Below, piece after piece: positions 1-8,860 of a stretch of DNA of 64,000 nucleotides. The notes beneath the pieces are model-generated. The model had not been told where the DNA came from, made no database searches, and saw nothing but the letters and a program-made list of their open reading frames with translations. Position numbers and translations under genes: made by a program. Positions within the stretch are counted from its first letter, which is position 1, and each line of letters opens with the position of its first letter. Source of the DNA: Maricaulis sp047308265 (GTDB lineage: Bacteria; Pseudomonadota; Alphaproteobacteria; Caulobacterales; Maricaulaceae). Location: assembly GCF_047308265.1 (NCBI RefSeq), contig NZ_JBKQWY010000002.1, positions 186,001-250,000 on the forward strand, read 5' to 3'.

Positions 1-184
1 CATTGGCGGGACAGGAAGTCGACTGGATGATGAACACATCCTCGCCCCGCACGTTTTCGTCGATGCGGACAAAAATCTCGCCATCGGCAAAACGGGTAAT
101 TTCAACCGCCGTCAGCGGTGCGTCCAGATAATCGGCGATTGCCTGGGAGAGCGGCTCGTTAGAAGTGCCCGACATCAATTTCAT
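1..184 (-). CDS. prs: Ribose-phosphate pyrophosphokinase, N-terminal part (runs off the left edge)
   Basis: Only the first 61 residues lie in the window. The reading begins MKLMSGTSNEPLSQAIADYL and contains the PRPP synthetase N-terminal motif FADGEIFVRIDENVRG followed by DVFIIQST. The enzyme makes PRPP from ribose 5-phosphate and ATP in the cytoplasm, feeding purine, pyrimidine, histidine and NAD synthesis. The start is the ATG at 182-184. It is the third gene of a leftward lgt-midA-prs run, 61 bp after midA, and may share that transcript or have its own promoter in the gap. Confidence 0.93.
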   Translation of the reverse strand, partial: MKLMSGTSNEPLSQAIADYLDAPLTAVEITRFADGEIFVRIDENVRGEDVFIIQSTSCPAN

Positions 185-245
185 GAGGAATCCCCTGCTC
201 AGATTCGCGCTGACGCTTAACAGAGCGTGACAAATTCTTGAAGCC

Positions 246-1331
246 TTATTCCTCAGCCCGGGCGAAGCCCGGTGGTACCGGCTGGCCTGTGGCGTCGAGA
301 CAGACCACCTTGAACAGGGATCCCATCTGCTCAGTGTCGGTCAGACGCCAGATCTGCCGGGCGAGCGCGGCCTTGTGGGGCGGTGACTGCTCCATAAGGT
401 AGGCGGCGCGTTGCTCCAGCCCCAGTTTCAAAAGGAATTCGCCCTGTTGCATCGGGCCATAGGCGGTGAGCCCGGCGTGTCGCGCATGATCGGCGAACCC
501 GGCGAAATCGACGCGGGCCGTCAGGTCGGCCGTGCCGGGATCGTCCAGTGGATCGACTTTTTCGTGCTGGCGAATGGCCTGCAGTGTGTCACCGATTTCT
601 GGGGAGGCCGGACCGTAATCGAAAAACAGGGCGCGGCCGGCATGCTCAGCGAATCGCGTGGCAATCATGTCGGCGACCTGTTGATCCCCTGGCCGTAACT
701 CAACCAGGCTCAGATCCGGCGCGTCGCGCAGCGTATCCGGGATCAGCGCCTCGTCCACACCCAGAGGGGCGCCAAGGGAGAAGACAAAGGCATCATCTTT
801 CAGGCTCACAACCCGTTCATGCCAGGTGCCGTCCTTACGCACAGCCTGTCTCAGGGGCAGGCAGTCCAGAAACTCGTTGGCCAGGATCAGGGAGGGCCCG
901 GCAGGGATCATGTCCAGGCGATTGGACCAGCGGATATCAGCGCCTGTCTGGGACAGCGTGCGGGCCTGGACAGCCTTGAGGGCGGCGCTGGCTTCTACCA
1001 GATGCACCTGAACGGCATCGAGAAATCCCGGGGCGGCCCGACCGGCGCGCAGGGCATCGGCCATCATTGTACCCTTGCCCGGTCCCAGCTCGATCAGGTG
1101 AAACGGCTTGGGAGAACCGAGTTCGATCCAGCTCTGCGCCGCCCACAGGCCCATGAGCTCGCCAAACATCTGGCTGATCTCAGGGGCAGTGATGAAATCG
1201 GAACCAGCACCGATCGGGTCTTTGGTCGCGTAATAACCGGCCCGGGGGTCAAACAGGGCTTCGGTCATGAAGCTGGCAATCGAGAGCGGTCCCTCGTTGC
1301 GAATGCGCTGTCGAAGCTGCTCGGCAATCAT
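246..1331 (-). CDS. MidA/NDUFAF7-family SAM-dependent methyltransferase
   Basis: The product has 361 residues from the ATG at 1331, which overlaps the lgt stop as ATGA. A longer frame runs upstream but would bury 48 more bases in lgt. The SAM-binding loop ELGPGKGT lies at residues 81-88, and the family block DPIGAGSDFITAPEISQMFG sits just before it. Mitochondrial NDUFAF7 methylates an arginine of complex I subunit NDUFS2. The bacterial function is usually inferred from that homology, so the substrate here is an inference. It is translationally coupled to lgt, a pairing common in alphaproteobacteria. Confidence 0.9.
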   Translation of the reverse strand: MIAEQLRQRIRNEGPLSIASFMTEALFDPRAGYYATKDPIGAGSDFITAPEISQMFGELMGLWAAQSWIELGSPKPFHLIELGPGKGTMMADALRAGRAAPGFLDAVQVHLVEASAALKAVQARTLSQTGADIRWSNRLDMIPAGPSLILANEFLDCLPLRQAVRKDGTWHERVVSLKDDAFVFSLGAPLGVDEALIPDTLRDAPDLSLVELRPGDQQVADMIATRFAEHAGRALFFDYGPASPEIGDTLQAIRQHEKVDPLDDPGTADLTARVDFAGFADHARHAGLTAYGPMQQGEFLLKLGLEQRAAYLMEQSPPHKAALARQIWRLTDTEQMGSLFKVVCLDATGQPVPPGFARAEE

Positions 1332-2188
1332 GCGGCCTGGGTCCGGGTCTCGTCCTTCAGAGCCCGCCAGATCAGCCACGCTCCGCCGATAATCATCGGG
1401 ATGGAGAGCAGCATGCCCATGGTGATCAGCCCTTGCAGGGCGTCGGGCATGTGGGCATCGGGTTCGCGCACGGTTTCCAGAATGGCGCGGAACAGGCCGT
1501 AACTCAGCAGGAACAGGCCGGTATTGAGTCCCGGACGGGCCAGTGACCGGAATTTCCAGGTGGCAATATTGACGATTGCGAACAGGGCCAGACCTTCCAG
1601 AGCGGCTTCATAGAGCTGGCTGGGGTGGCGCGGCAGGCAAAGACGGTCCGCAGCGAAGGTCATGGCCCACGGGCCATCCCACGGGCGTCCCCACAGCTCG
1701 CCATTGATGAAATTGGCCATGCGTCCAAAAAACAGGCCGATGGGCGTGACAACGGCCGCACCGTCGGCGATGCGCCACAGGTCGAGCCCTTTGCGCCGGG
1801 CGTAGAAGAATAGCGCCAGGGCGACGCCGATCAGGCCCCCGTGGAACGCCATGCCGCCATCCGTGATGCCCAGAACAATATCAAGCGGACGGGTCCAGAT
1901 CATGTCCGGCATGTAGAACAGCACATAGCCCAGTCGTCCGCCGGCGATCACGCCCAGCGTGGCCCAGATCAGCAGATCATCCACCTGTTCCACCGAGAAC
2001 GGGGCTGTGGCTTTTTTCGGAGCCTCGCCGCGATACCAGACCTGCGGTCGTCGGGCGAGGGCGGTCAGGTAGCGCCAGCCCAGGAACAGCCCGGCCATAT
2101 AGGCGACTGCATACCATCGCAGGGCAAACGGACCGATCTCGAAAATGACGGGATCAATCAGGTCAAAACTGGCTTCGCAAACCTGCAT
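1328..2188 (-). CDS. lgt: Prolipoprotein diacylglyceryl transferase
   Basis: Lgt is an inner-membrane enzyme that moves diacylglycerol from phosphatidylglycerol to the lipobox cysteine of prolipoproteins, the first step of lipoprotein maturation. The 286-residue product is polytopic. It shows HGGLIG, the signature GRMANFINGELWGRP, and a C-terminal LFRAILETVREPD block. The start is the ATG at 2188 (MQVCEASFDLIDP), with GGAG just upstream; an in-frame upstream extension is proline and cysteine rich and unlike the family. Several proteins encoded in this window have lipoboxes and would be its substrates. Confidence 0.96.
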   Translation of the reverse strand: MQVCEASFDLIDPVIFEIGPFALRWYAVAYMAGLFLGWRYLTALARRPQVWYRGEAPKKATAPFSVEQVDDLLIWATLGVIAGGRLGYVLFYMPDMIWTRPLDIVLGITDGGMAFHGGLIGVALALFFYARRKGLDLWRIADGAAVVTPIGLFFGRMANFINGELWGRPWDGPWAMTFAADRLCLPRHPSQLYEAALEGLALFAIVNIATWKFRSLARPGLNTGLFLLSYGLFRAILETVREPDAHMPDALQGLITMGMLLSIPMIIGGAWLIWRALKDETRTQAA

Positions 2189-2379
2189 GGAAAACTCCGG
2201 GGGAAACGGGTGCTGGCCTTCGTTTAATCGCTCCCCCGGACGGGGGCAAGGCGGTGATGGCAAGTGGCCGATCTGCGCGCGGGGCGCGGTGCAGGTGCAG
2301 ATGTGACGTTCCGGCGCGTTGCGCTTTTTTGCCAAGACACGCATATAGAGCCGACAAACCGCTTGGATGGCCAGACCCG

Positions 2380-2721
2380 ATGCAGACTCGCAACCCGCTT
2401 CTCAATGATTTCGCTGAACTGATGAGCGACGCCTTTGGCGCTGCCCAGGCTGCCGGTGAAGAAGCCCAGGCCGTGTTTCGTGCCCAGGCTGACCGCTTCG
2501 TGGCGGACATGGATCTGGTCAGTCGCGATGAGTTCGAGGCCGTCAAAGCCGCCCTCGTCGAGGCCCGTGAGGAGATCGAAGCCCTCAAGGCCCGGGTAGA
2601 GAGTGTGGAAACCGCCGCAGCCCAGGCCGCAAAGCCTGCGCCGACACGTAAGACAACGGCCCGCAAGGCCCCGGCGCGCAAGGCCCCGAGCAAGACCGCC
2701 AAGCCGAAATCCACAGACTGA
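2380..2721 (+). CDS. ubiK: UbiK/BMFP-family accessory factor with a lysine-rich tail
   Basis: This 113-residue protein starts MQTRNPLLNDFAELMSDAFG. It has the alpha-helical BMFP region (DLVSRDEFEAVKAALVEARE), predicted coiled coil to about residue 80. UbiK homologues help ubiquinone biosynthesis and form coiled-coil trimers that bind lipids. After the family domain comes an unusual Lys/Ala/Pro tail with repeated RKAP/RKTTA units, rather like a histone H1 tail. The ATG at 2380 starts at the conserved helix; the upstream extension is not family-like. It is divergent from lgt, with 191 bp between the starts. Confidence 0.85.
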   Translation: MQTRNPLLNDFAELMSDAFGAAQAAGEEAQAVFRAQADRFVADMDLVSRDEFEAVKAALVEAREEIEALKARVESVETAAAQAAKPAPTRKTTARKAPARKAPSKTAKPKSTD

Positions 2722-2822
2722 ATTTTTCAAGACCACGCTGTGTGTTGCGCCGGCTTCGTCCGAAGCCTACCGTTTGCTTGCGAAACGGTGTGAGTCGCCG
2801 CACAGACGAGGGAGAATGACCC

Positions 2823-3326
2823 ATGGACCTGCTGTCAGATGATGTCACACATGCCGTTACCGATCCGCTTGATGCGGTCGAACAGGCGGTGATTGCCGAA
2901 CAATACGCCTATGAGCGTGAAGATGAGGGCGAACTGCACATGACTGTGCCGGGCGCCTGGCGCGATCACCAGATCTGGTTTGCCTGGCGACCGGAACTGG
3001 ATGCGCTGCACATCTGTGCCAGCCTCGATCTCAAGGCTCCCGCAGGACGAACCGCGCCGGTGTGCGAACTGATCACACGCTTGAACGAAAAGCTCTGGGT
3101 CGGTCATTTCGACCTGTGGGCGGATGAAGGTGCTATTGTCTATCGGCACGCCATGTGCCTGCCGGGGGGTGAGACTGTATCGCCGGCCCAGGCGGCTGCC
3201 ATGATTGCAGCAGCCAAGGAGGCCGGTGAACGTTTTTATCCGGCATTCCACTTCCTCGTCTGGGGCGGTAAGACAGTGGAAGAGTCCGTGGCAGCGGCTA
3301 TGTTCGAAACGGCCGGCGAGGCATAA
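2823..3326 (+). CDS. YbjN-domain protein
   Basis: The 167-residue soluble protein resembles the YbjN family, whose fold is related to type III secretion chaperones. The recognisable parts are LHICASLDLKAPAGR, the ELITRLNEKLWVGHFDLW block and a C-terminal ERFYPAFHFLVWGGK segment. YbjN proteins are linked to stress and motility phenotypes in enterobacteria, but no reaction is known. A GAGGGAG Shine-Dalgarno lies just before the ATG. It sits between ubiK and proC, only 4 bp from proC, an arrangement I recall as recurrent in alphaproteobacteria, so co-transcription is likely. Confidence 0.85.
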   Translation: MDLLSDDVTHAVTDPLDAVEQAVIAEQYAYEREDEGELHMTVPGAWRDHQIWFAWRPELDALHICASLDLKAPAGRTAPVCELITRLNEKLWVGHFDLWADEGAIVYRHAMCLPGGETVSPAQAAAMIAAAKEAGERFYPAFHFLVWGGKTVEESVAAAMFETAGEA

Positions 3327-3330
3327 ACGA

Positions 3331-4170
3331 ATGTCCAAAATTGGAAAAATTGCCCTGGTTGGGGCAGGCCAGATGGGGGGATCCATGCTGGCCGGTTGGC
3401 TCAGGAATAAACGGACCGGAATCAAGGCCGAGAATGTCGTGATCATCGATCCGGCACCGGCAGATTTCGTAGCCGACCTGATCGCCGAACATGAGCTGGC
3501 ACACGAGCCCCAGATGACGGCGGCCCTGTCGACCACAATCGACATGGTCGTGCTCGCGGTCAAGCCGCAGATGTTTGACAAGATTGCCCCATTCCTGGCG
3601 CCTGCGCTGCGTGATGATTGCGCGGTCCTGTCGATCATGGCCGGCCTGACGATCAAGCGCCTGGCCGAGACCCTGGGCGAACGTCCGATTGTTCGAGCCA
3701 TGCCCAACACACCGTCTGCGATTGGCGCCGGGATTTCGGTATGTGTTGCCAATGCCGCCGGGGATGATTTCCAGGACCAGGCGACCCGGTTGCTCAAGGT
3801 GGCAGGTGAGGTGGAATGGGTGCGCGATGAGCGTCTGATCGGACCGGTCACCGCCGTGTCCGGTTCCGGCCCGGCCTATGTCTTCCTGCTCGCCGAGGCT
3901 CTCGCAGGCGCCGGCTTCTCCGAGGGCCTGCCGCGGGAGCTCGCTGAAAAACTGGCCCGCCAGACCATTATCGGGGCCGGGGCCTTGCTGGCGGCATCGG
4001 ATGACAAAACACCGCAGGAATTGCGCCGCGAAGTGACATCGCCGGGCGGGACGACTCAGGCCGCGATCGACGTGCTGATTGGTGGCGGGGGCGGATTGCC
4101 CGAACTCATTCGCCAGGCTGTGGGAGCGGCCGAACGGCGTTCCCGCCAGATGGGCGCCGTCAACGACTGA
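3331..4170 (+). CDS. proC: Pyrroline-5-carboxylate reductase
   Basis: ProC reduces 1-pyrroline-5-carboxylate to proline with NAD(P)H, the last step of proline synthesis. The 279-residue protein has the N-terminal Rossmann motif VGAGQMGGSML, the AMPNTPSAIGAG block, and the C-terminal signatures VSGSGPAYVFLLAEAL and REVTSPGGTTQAAI. The start is the ATG at 3331, 4 bp after the YbjN stop. It converges on a sensor kinase gene with only 9 bp between the stops and no visible terminator. Confidence 0.96.
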   Translation: MSKIGKIALVGAGQMGGSMLAGWLRNKRTGIKAENVVIIDPAPADFVADLIAEHELAHEPQMTAALSTTIDMVVLAVKPQMFDKIAPFLAPALRDDCAVLSIMAGLTIKRLAETLGERPIVRAMPNTPSAIGAGISVCVANAAGDDFQDQATRLLKVAGEVEWVRDERLIGPVTAVSGSGPAYVFLLAEALAGAGFSEGLPRELAEKLARQTIIGAGALLAASDDKTPQELRREVTSPGGTTQAAIDVLIGGGGGLPELIRQAVGAAERRSRQMGAVND

Positions 4171-4179
4171 CCAGGCCGT

Positions 4180-5517
4180 TTACTCCAGACGCAGGGTATC
4201 GTTCGGTGACAGAGGCAGGCTGAGCACGGCTTTCAGCCCGCCCAGCTCGCTGTCGTCCAATCGCAATTCACCCCCGTGGCTGCGGGCAACATCCCGGGCA
4301 ATCGACAGGCCAAGGCCCACACCCTTACGATTTTGATTGCGCGCCTCGTCCAGTCGGCTGAAGGGTTTTATGGCATCTTCGCGCTGATCAGCGGGAATAC
4401 CCGGACCGTCATCCTCAACCCAGATCTCGGCCCGTTTCTGGGTGGCGACAATAGTCAGACGGACCGTGTCGCCAAAGCTCAGCGCATTGGAGATCAGATT
4501 GTCGAGGCAGCGCTTGATCGTCAGCGGGCGAATCTCGACATACAGGCTGTCCGCGCCTTCCAGGCTCACCGCATGTTCCAGTCGTTGGGCATCGTCCACA
4601 CTGGCCCGGGCCAGCACGGCCAGATCATGGCGTTCGGTGGCTTCATTGGCCTGACCCCGCGCGAATTCGAGATACTCATCGAGCATCTCCTCCATCTCCT
4701 TCACATCGCGCGTGGCCTCTTCGCGCTCCGTGCCTTCGGGCATCATGGCCAGCTGCAGGCGCAATCGGGTCAGCGGTGTGCGCAGGTCATGACTGACACC
4801 CGCCAGCAAGGTGGTCCGCTGTTCGATATGGCGTTTGATGCGGGCGCGCATTTCCAGGAAGGCATGGGCGGCTTCGCGCACCTCGGTGGCACCTGCGGGC
4901 CGAAAGCGTTCCACATCCCGGCCCAGACCGAATTGTTTGGCGGCCTCTGCAAGGCGTCGGATCGGCTTGACCTGATTGCGGATAAACACGATCGAGACCG
5001 CTGTCAGCAGTGTGGAGGCTCCGACAATCCACAGCAGAAAGATGTGACCGGTCGTGGCGAAGACCTGTTCGCGCAGCGCGATGAAGCGCAATACACCCCC
5101 GTCCACAGACACCCGGATATCCACGTAATTGCGATAGCGGGTGGTATCGAACCAGAAATCCGTTTCCAGCTCATCACTGAGAGAGCGTCTCAGGGTGCGG
5201 TCCAGCGTGCGGAAAAAGGACGAGCGCCGACTGGTGGGCAGAGCCTCGCCGGGGCGAAACTCGACCGACAACCCCATGGTGGCCATGGCCGTCGCAGACA
5301 GGGTTTCAAATGCTTGCGGGTCATCCGCGGTCTGCTCGTAAAGCGCCGTCATCATGGCGATATCGCCCGCGACACCTTCGGACAGGCGGCTGGTGACGGT
5401 CTCCCAGTGTTCCTCGAAAAAAGACCAGACCACGGCCACCTGCATCAGAGCGACGGGCAGGACTATGATCAGCAGGGTCCGACCGAACAGGCTTTTGGGC
5501 AGGAGGCTTTTGAGCAT
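4180..5517 (-). CDS. EnvZ-type sensor histidine kinase
   Basis: The 445-residue membrane kinase has a transmembrane segment at about 13-33, a periplasmic sensor of about 120 residues, a second membrane segment at about 158-178, and a HAMP linker. The phospho-acceptor helix SHDLRTPLTRLRLQLAMMP carries His243, and the HATPase domain has NLISNALSF, DDGPGIP and GVGLGLSIA. All catalytic motifs are present. It is read 5 bp after the OmpR-type regulator gene, so the two form a two-component pair. The signal sensed cannot be read from the sequence; EnvZ-like is a structural, not functional, label. Confidence 0.92.
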   Translation of the reverse strand: MLKSLLPKSLFGRTLLIIVLPVALMQVAVVWSFFEEHWETVTSRLSEGVAGDIAMMTALYEQTADDPQAFETLSATAMATMGLSVEFRPGEALPTSRRSSFFRTLDRTLRRSLSDELETDFWFDTTRYRNYVDIRVSVDGGVLRFIALREQVFATTGHIFLLWIVGASTLLTAVSIVFIRNQVKPIRRLAEAAKQFGLGRDVERFRPAGATEVREAAHAFLEMRARIKRHIEQRTTLLAGVSHDLRTPLTRLRLQLAMMPEGTEREEATRDVKEMEEMLDEYLEFARGQANEATERHDLAVLARASVDDAQRLEHAVSLEGADSLYVEIRPLTIKRCLDNLISNALSFGDTVRLTIVATQKRAEIWVEDDGPGIPADQREDAIKPFSRLDEARNQNRKGVGLGLSIARDVARSHGGELRLDDSELGGLKAVLSLPLSPNDTLRLE

Positions 5518-5522
5518 GGGGG

Positions 5523-6230
5523 CTATGAGCCTTCGTCAAAGACCGGATCAGCGGCCAGTCGGTAACCTTCCCCGCGCACGGTCTGCAGGTGCAAGGGTTC
5601 CTTGGGGTCGGGTTCGATCTTGCGACGAAGGCGGGTCACCTGCACATCCACAGCGCGTTCGCCGCCGCCGGTGCGTTCCGACAGTGCGAAGCGCGATACA
5701 GTCTGCCCTGGATTGGCCGACAGGGCGGACAGCAGAGCAGCCTCGCCGCCGGTCAGCCGGACAATCTCATCATTGCGGGTCAGGCGTTCGCGGTCGAGAT
5801 CAAACATCCATTCACCAAAGGCCACCCGGGAGATGCCGGCACCAGCCGGCTTGGTCCGTCGTAGAATGGCGCTCAGACGCAGGAGCAATTCCTCGGGTTC
5901 AAACGGCTTACTCAGATAATCATCGGCGCCGCGTTTTAGGCCTTCAATCCGGTCGGTCGTCTCGCCGCGGGCTGTGAGCAGAAAAATCGGCGTGTCGGAC
6001 GTTTTGCGAATGGTCTCGGTTAGTTCGAAACCGTCCATGCCGGGCATCATCACATCCAGGATAAGAATGTCGAAGGTGAGGGCTTTCAGCATGGAGAGTG
6101 CCTTGCCGGCATCTGGCGCCGTTGAAACCCGAAATCCGCCGCCCTGGAGATAGCGTTTGAGCAGGGTACGGATGCGGTCATCATCGTCGACCACAAGAAT
6201 ATGGGCGTCTTCACTTGCCGGACCGGTCAT
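5523..6230 (-). CDS. OmpR-family response regulator
   Basis: The 235-residue protein has a receiver domain with the acidic cluster VVDDDDR, phospho-acceptor Asp59 in LILDVMMPGMDG, Thr in LLTARG and Lys in LSKPF. A C-terminal winged-helix DNA-binding domain follows, ending ERAVDVQVTRLRRKIEPDP and TVRGEGYRL. The start is the ATG at 6230 (MTGPASEDAHILVVD). It is the first gene of the pair with the sensor kinase and is probably phosphorylated by it. Target genes are unknown. Confidence 0.94.
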   Translation of the reverse strand: MTGPASEDAHILVVDDDDRIRTLLKRYLQGGGFRVSTAPDAGKALSMLKALTFDILILDVMMPGMDGFELTETIRKTSDTPIFLLTARGETTDRIEGLKRGADDYLSKPFEPEELLLRLSAILRRTKPAGAGISRVAFGEWMFDLDRERLTRNDEIVRLTGGEAALLSALSANPGQTVSRFALSERTGGGERAVDVQVTRLRRKIEPDPKEPLHLQTVRGEGYRLAADPVFDEGS

Positions 6231-6301
6231 GCCGTCTCCCGTTTGCCTGATTGCACAATGCCGCCGCTTGCCCGATGTGACAAGCTGCGGACGTGGACGG
6301 C

Positions 6302-6928
6302 TCAATCCTGTTTTCGACGGAAATAGCCTGCGATGGTCAACAAGGTGAGCGCGGCGGTTGCCCACAGACCCGCAATCCAGAACCCTAGCACCCAGTCCAG
6401 AGCCAGCCAGCCAAGGGGTTGAGCGATCAGGGGAAACCCGGTGACCATCATCGCGAAGGTCGTCTTCACTTTGCCCATGACACTCACGGGTATGCTGGCC
6501 TTGTGGGAACCGCGTCCGCCTAGGCGCATATAGGTGATGGCAATATCACGCAGCACAATGACAATGACTGGCACGGCGACATGAACCGGCGTGTCGCCTG
6601 ACAGGCCCAGGATCAGCGCATAGACCAGCAGATAACCATCCACCAGGAGCTTGTCGGCAATCGGGTCAAGCAGAGCTCCGAGCGCACTTTCAACCTGCCA
6701 GAGCCGCGCGAGATATCCATCCAGCCAATCTGTGATCGCGGCCAGGAAAAACGCCCCGACTGCGAAAATCGCCAGGGCCAGGGCTGCGCGGTCAAAGATC
6801 CCGCTCGCCCCAACCAGGGTTTCATCGCTCGCCAGATCGATCCAGGCCGAGACATACAGCGCCGCCGCGCCGGAGACGGCCAGGAAGATCCGGAAAAAGG
6901 TCAGCAGGTTGGGTATATGCGCGCGCAT
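6302..6928 (-). CDS. pgsA: CDP-diacylglycerol-glycerol-3-phosphate 3-phosphatidyltransferase
   Basis: PgsA makes phosphatidylglycerophosphate from CDP-diacylglycerol and glycerol 3-phosphate in the inner membrane. The 208-residue protein has the CDP-alcohol phosphatidyltransferase signature D-G-x2-A-R-x8-G-x3-D-x3-D, read as DGYLARLWQVESALGALLD and continuing PIAD. Several hydrophobic segments follow. I start at the ATG at 6928 (MRAHIPNLLTFFR); a GTG at 6952 in frame would overlap uvrC. It lies 8 bp downstream of uvrC and is probably co-transcribed; uvrC-pgsA adjacency is old and common in proteobacteria. Confidence 0.93.
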   Translation of the reverse strand: MRAHIPNLLTFFRIFLAVSGAAALYVSAWIDLASDETLVGASGIFDRAALALAIFAVGAFFLAAITDWLDGYLARLWQVESALGALLDPIADKLLVDGYLLVYALILGLSGDTPVHVAVPVIVIVLRDIAITYMRLGGRGSHKASIPVSVMGKVKTTFAMMVTGFPLIAQPLGWLALDWVLGFWIAGLWATAALTLLTIAGYFRRKQD

Positions 6929-6936
6929 GGGGGTGC

Positions 6937-8802
6937 TCAGCTTTGAAACCACTCGAATATGCGTTTGGCCATGGCTTTGGATACGCCGTCAACTGCTTCC
7001 AGGTCAGCAAGCGCAGCATTGCGGACCGCCTTGGCGGATCCGAAATGGGCCAGGAGAGCTTTCTTGCGTGAAGGGCCGATACCCGGGATCTCGTCCAGCG
7101 GGTTATCGGTCAGAGCCTTCTTGCGTTTGGCCCGGTGACCGCCGATAGCGAAGCGGTGGGCTTCATCGCGCAGGCGTTGGAGATAATAGAGCACCGGATC
7201 ATTCTGCGGCAGTTTGAACGGCGCCAGGCCGGGCAGATAGAAGGCTTCGCGCCCGGCATCGCGCTCCGGACCCTTCGCAATCGCGGCGATGGCGACGTCA
7301 TTGACGCCCAGATCATCCATCACCTCCATCACCTTGCCCAGCTGGCCCTTGCCGCCATCGATCAAGACGAGGTCGGGCACGGCTCCCCCGTCCTCGCGCT
7401 CCTTGAGCATGCGAGAGAACCGGCGACGCAGCATGGCGGCCATCATGGCGAAATCATCATTTGTGGCGGCATCGTCACCGGTCATGTTGAACCGGCGATA
7501 ATGGTTTTTCTCGAAACCTTCAGGCCCGGCCACAATCATGGCGCCAAGCGCATTCGTGCCCTGGATATGGGAGTTGTCATAAACTTCGATCCGGCTGGGG
7601 ATCTCGTCCAGCTTGAACAGTTTTTGTACACCCTTCAGCAATTGCGCCTGGCTTGCACTTTCCGACAGGCGTCGGGCCAGGGCTTCGCGGGCATTGTGGG
7701 CGGTTTGATCGACCAGCTTCTTCTTCTCCCCGCGTTGGGGGGGGTGAACCTGCACTTTGCGGTCGGATTTCAGCGACAGGGCTTCGGCCAGGAGTTCGGC
7801 ATCATCCAGCGCATGGGACGTCATGATCAGCGCAGGCGCGGGACGGTCATCATAGAATTGCGCGATAAAGGCTGCGAGCACGTCTTCGGGTGCGCTGTCG
7901 ATTTCGTGACGCGGGAAGAAGGACTGATTGCCCCAGTTCTGACCCGCGCGATAGAAATAGACCTGCACACAGGATTTGCCGCCATCCTGTGCGATCGCAA
8001 TGACATCTGCCTCTTCCACGCCATCAGGATTGATGCCCTGATCCGTCGTCACTGCCGCGATGGCCCGGATGCGGTCGCGCAGGCGGGCGGCCGTTTCGAA
8101 ATCCATTGCATCGGAGGCGGATTGCATCTGCTCCTGTAGGGACTGGCGCAGCGCATTCGAGCGGCCACGCAGGAAAGCGCGGGCTTCATCGACCAACGCG
8201 TTGTAGTTTTCCGGGCTGACAAGATCCACACACGGACCCGCGCAGCGCTTGATCTGGTAGAGCATGCACGGGCGCGTCCGGCCCTCATAGACACTGTCCG
8301 AGCAGGTGCGCAGCAGAAAGGCTTTCTGCAAGGTGTTGATCGTGTGGTTGACCGCCCCGACCGAGGCAAACGGACCAAAATAATCACCCTTTGTCTTTCT
8401 GGAGCCGCGGTGTTTGGTCAGGTGAGCGGCTGAATGATCGCGCCGGATGAGGATGTAGGGAAAGCTCTTGTCGTCGCGCAGCAGGATGTTGAAGCGCGGT
8501 TTGAGTTTCTTGATCAGATTGGCTTCTAGCAGCAACGCCTCGGTTTCAGTGCCGGTGACCATGAATTCCATCGTTCGCGTCAGCGCGATCATCAGCGCAA
8601 TGCGATTGGAATGCCCCCGACCATTGGCATAATTGCTGACGCGATTTTTCAGATTGCGGGCCTTGCCGACATAAAGCACCGCCCCATCTTCGCCGAGCAT
8701 GCGGTAGACACCGGGTTTGGGCGGTAGATGGCGGACATAGTCCGCAATGATCGCGTGGCCTGTCCGGGGGTCAGCCGAAGACGGGGTTTGCGTCTCATCC
8801 AT
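6937..8802 (-). CDS. uvrC: UvrABC system protein C
   Basis: UvrC makes both incisions in nucleotide excision repair. The protein begins with a GIY-YIG nuclease domain (KPGVYRMLGEDGAVLYVGKA), then a UVR motif region, the RNase H-like endonuclease domain (EVYDNSHIQGTNALGAMIVA, LVLIDGGKGQL), and a C-terminal helix-hairpin-helix (LDEIPGIGPSRKKALLAHFG). The ATG at 8802 gives 621 residues. An in-frame ATG at 8862 would add a disordered leader, but it overlaps the start codon of the divergent SDR gene by two bases. Neither start has a good Shine-Dalgarno, so the true start is uncertain. Confidence 0.94.
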   Translation of the reverse strand: MDETQTPSSADPRTGHAIIADYVRHLPPKPGVYRMLGEDGAVLYVGKARNLKNRVSNYANGRGHSNRIALMIALTRTMEFMVTGTETEALLLEANLIKKLKPRFNILLRDDKSFPYILIRRDHSAAHLTKHRGSRKTKGDYFGPFASVGAVNHTINTLQKAFLLRTCSDSVYEGRTRPCMLYQIKRCAGPCVDLVSPENYNALVDEARAFLRGRSNALRQSLQEQMQSASDAMDFETAARLRDRIRAIAAVTTDQGINPDGVEEADVIAIAQDGGKSCVQVYFYRAGQNWGNQSFFPRHEIDSAPEDVLAAFIAQFYDDRPAPALIMTSHALDDAELLAEALSLKSDRKVQVHPPQRGEKKKLVDQTAHNAREALARRLSESASQAQLLKGVQKLFKLDEIPSRIEVYDNSHIQGTNALGAMIVAGPEGFEKNHYRRFNMTGDDAATNDDFAMMAAMLRRRFSRMLKEREDGGAVPDLVLIDGGKGQLGKVMEVMDDLGVNDVAIAAIAKGPERDAGREAFYLPGLAPFKLPQNDPVLYYLQRLRDEAHRFAIGGHRAKRKKALTDNPLDEIPGIGPSRKKALLAHFGSAKAVRNAALADLEAVDGVSKAMAKRIFEWFQS

Positions 8803-8860
8803 CACCGGGCCATCAATGGCGTCCGATTGTGGATCGGCTGGATTTTGATTCGAGGACGTC

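Noticed and set aside
2163..2736. Overlapping minus-strand frames across ubiK
   Set aside because: Cys/Arg/Gly or Ala/Ser-rich shadow translations; ubiK and the lgt start explain the region.
4276..5565. A 429-codon + strand frame opposite the EnvZ-type kinase
   Set aside because: Histidine, HAMP and ATPase motifs are on the minus strand; this is a shadow frame.
7135..8139. A 334-codon + strand frame opposite uvrC
   Set aside because: Inside the UvrC nuclease domains, all of whose motifs are intact on the minus strand.
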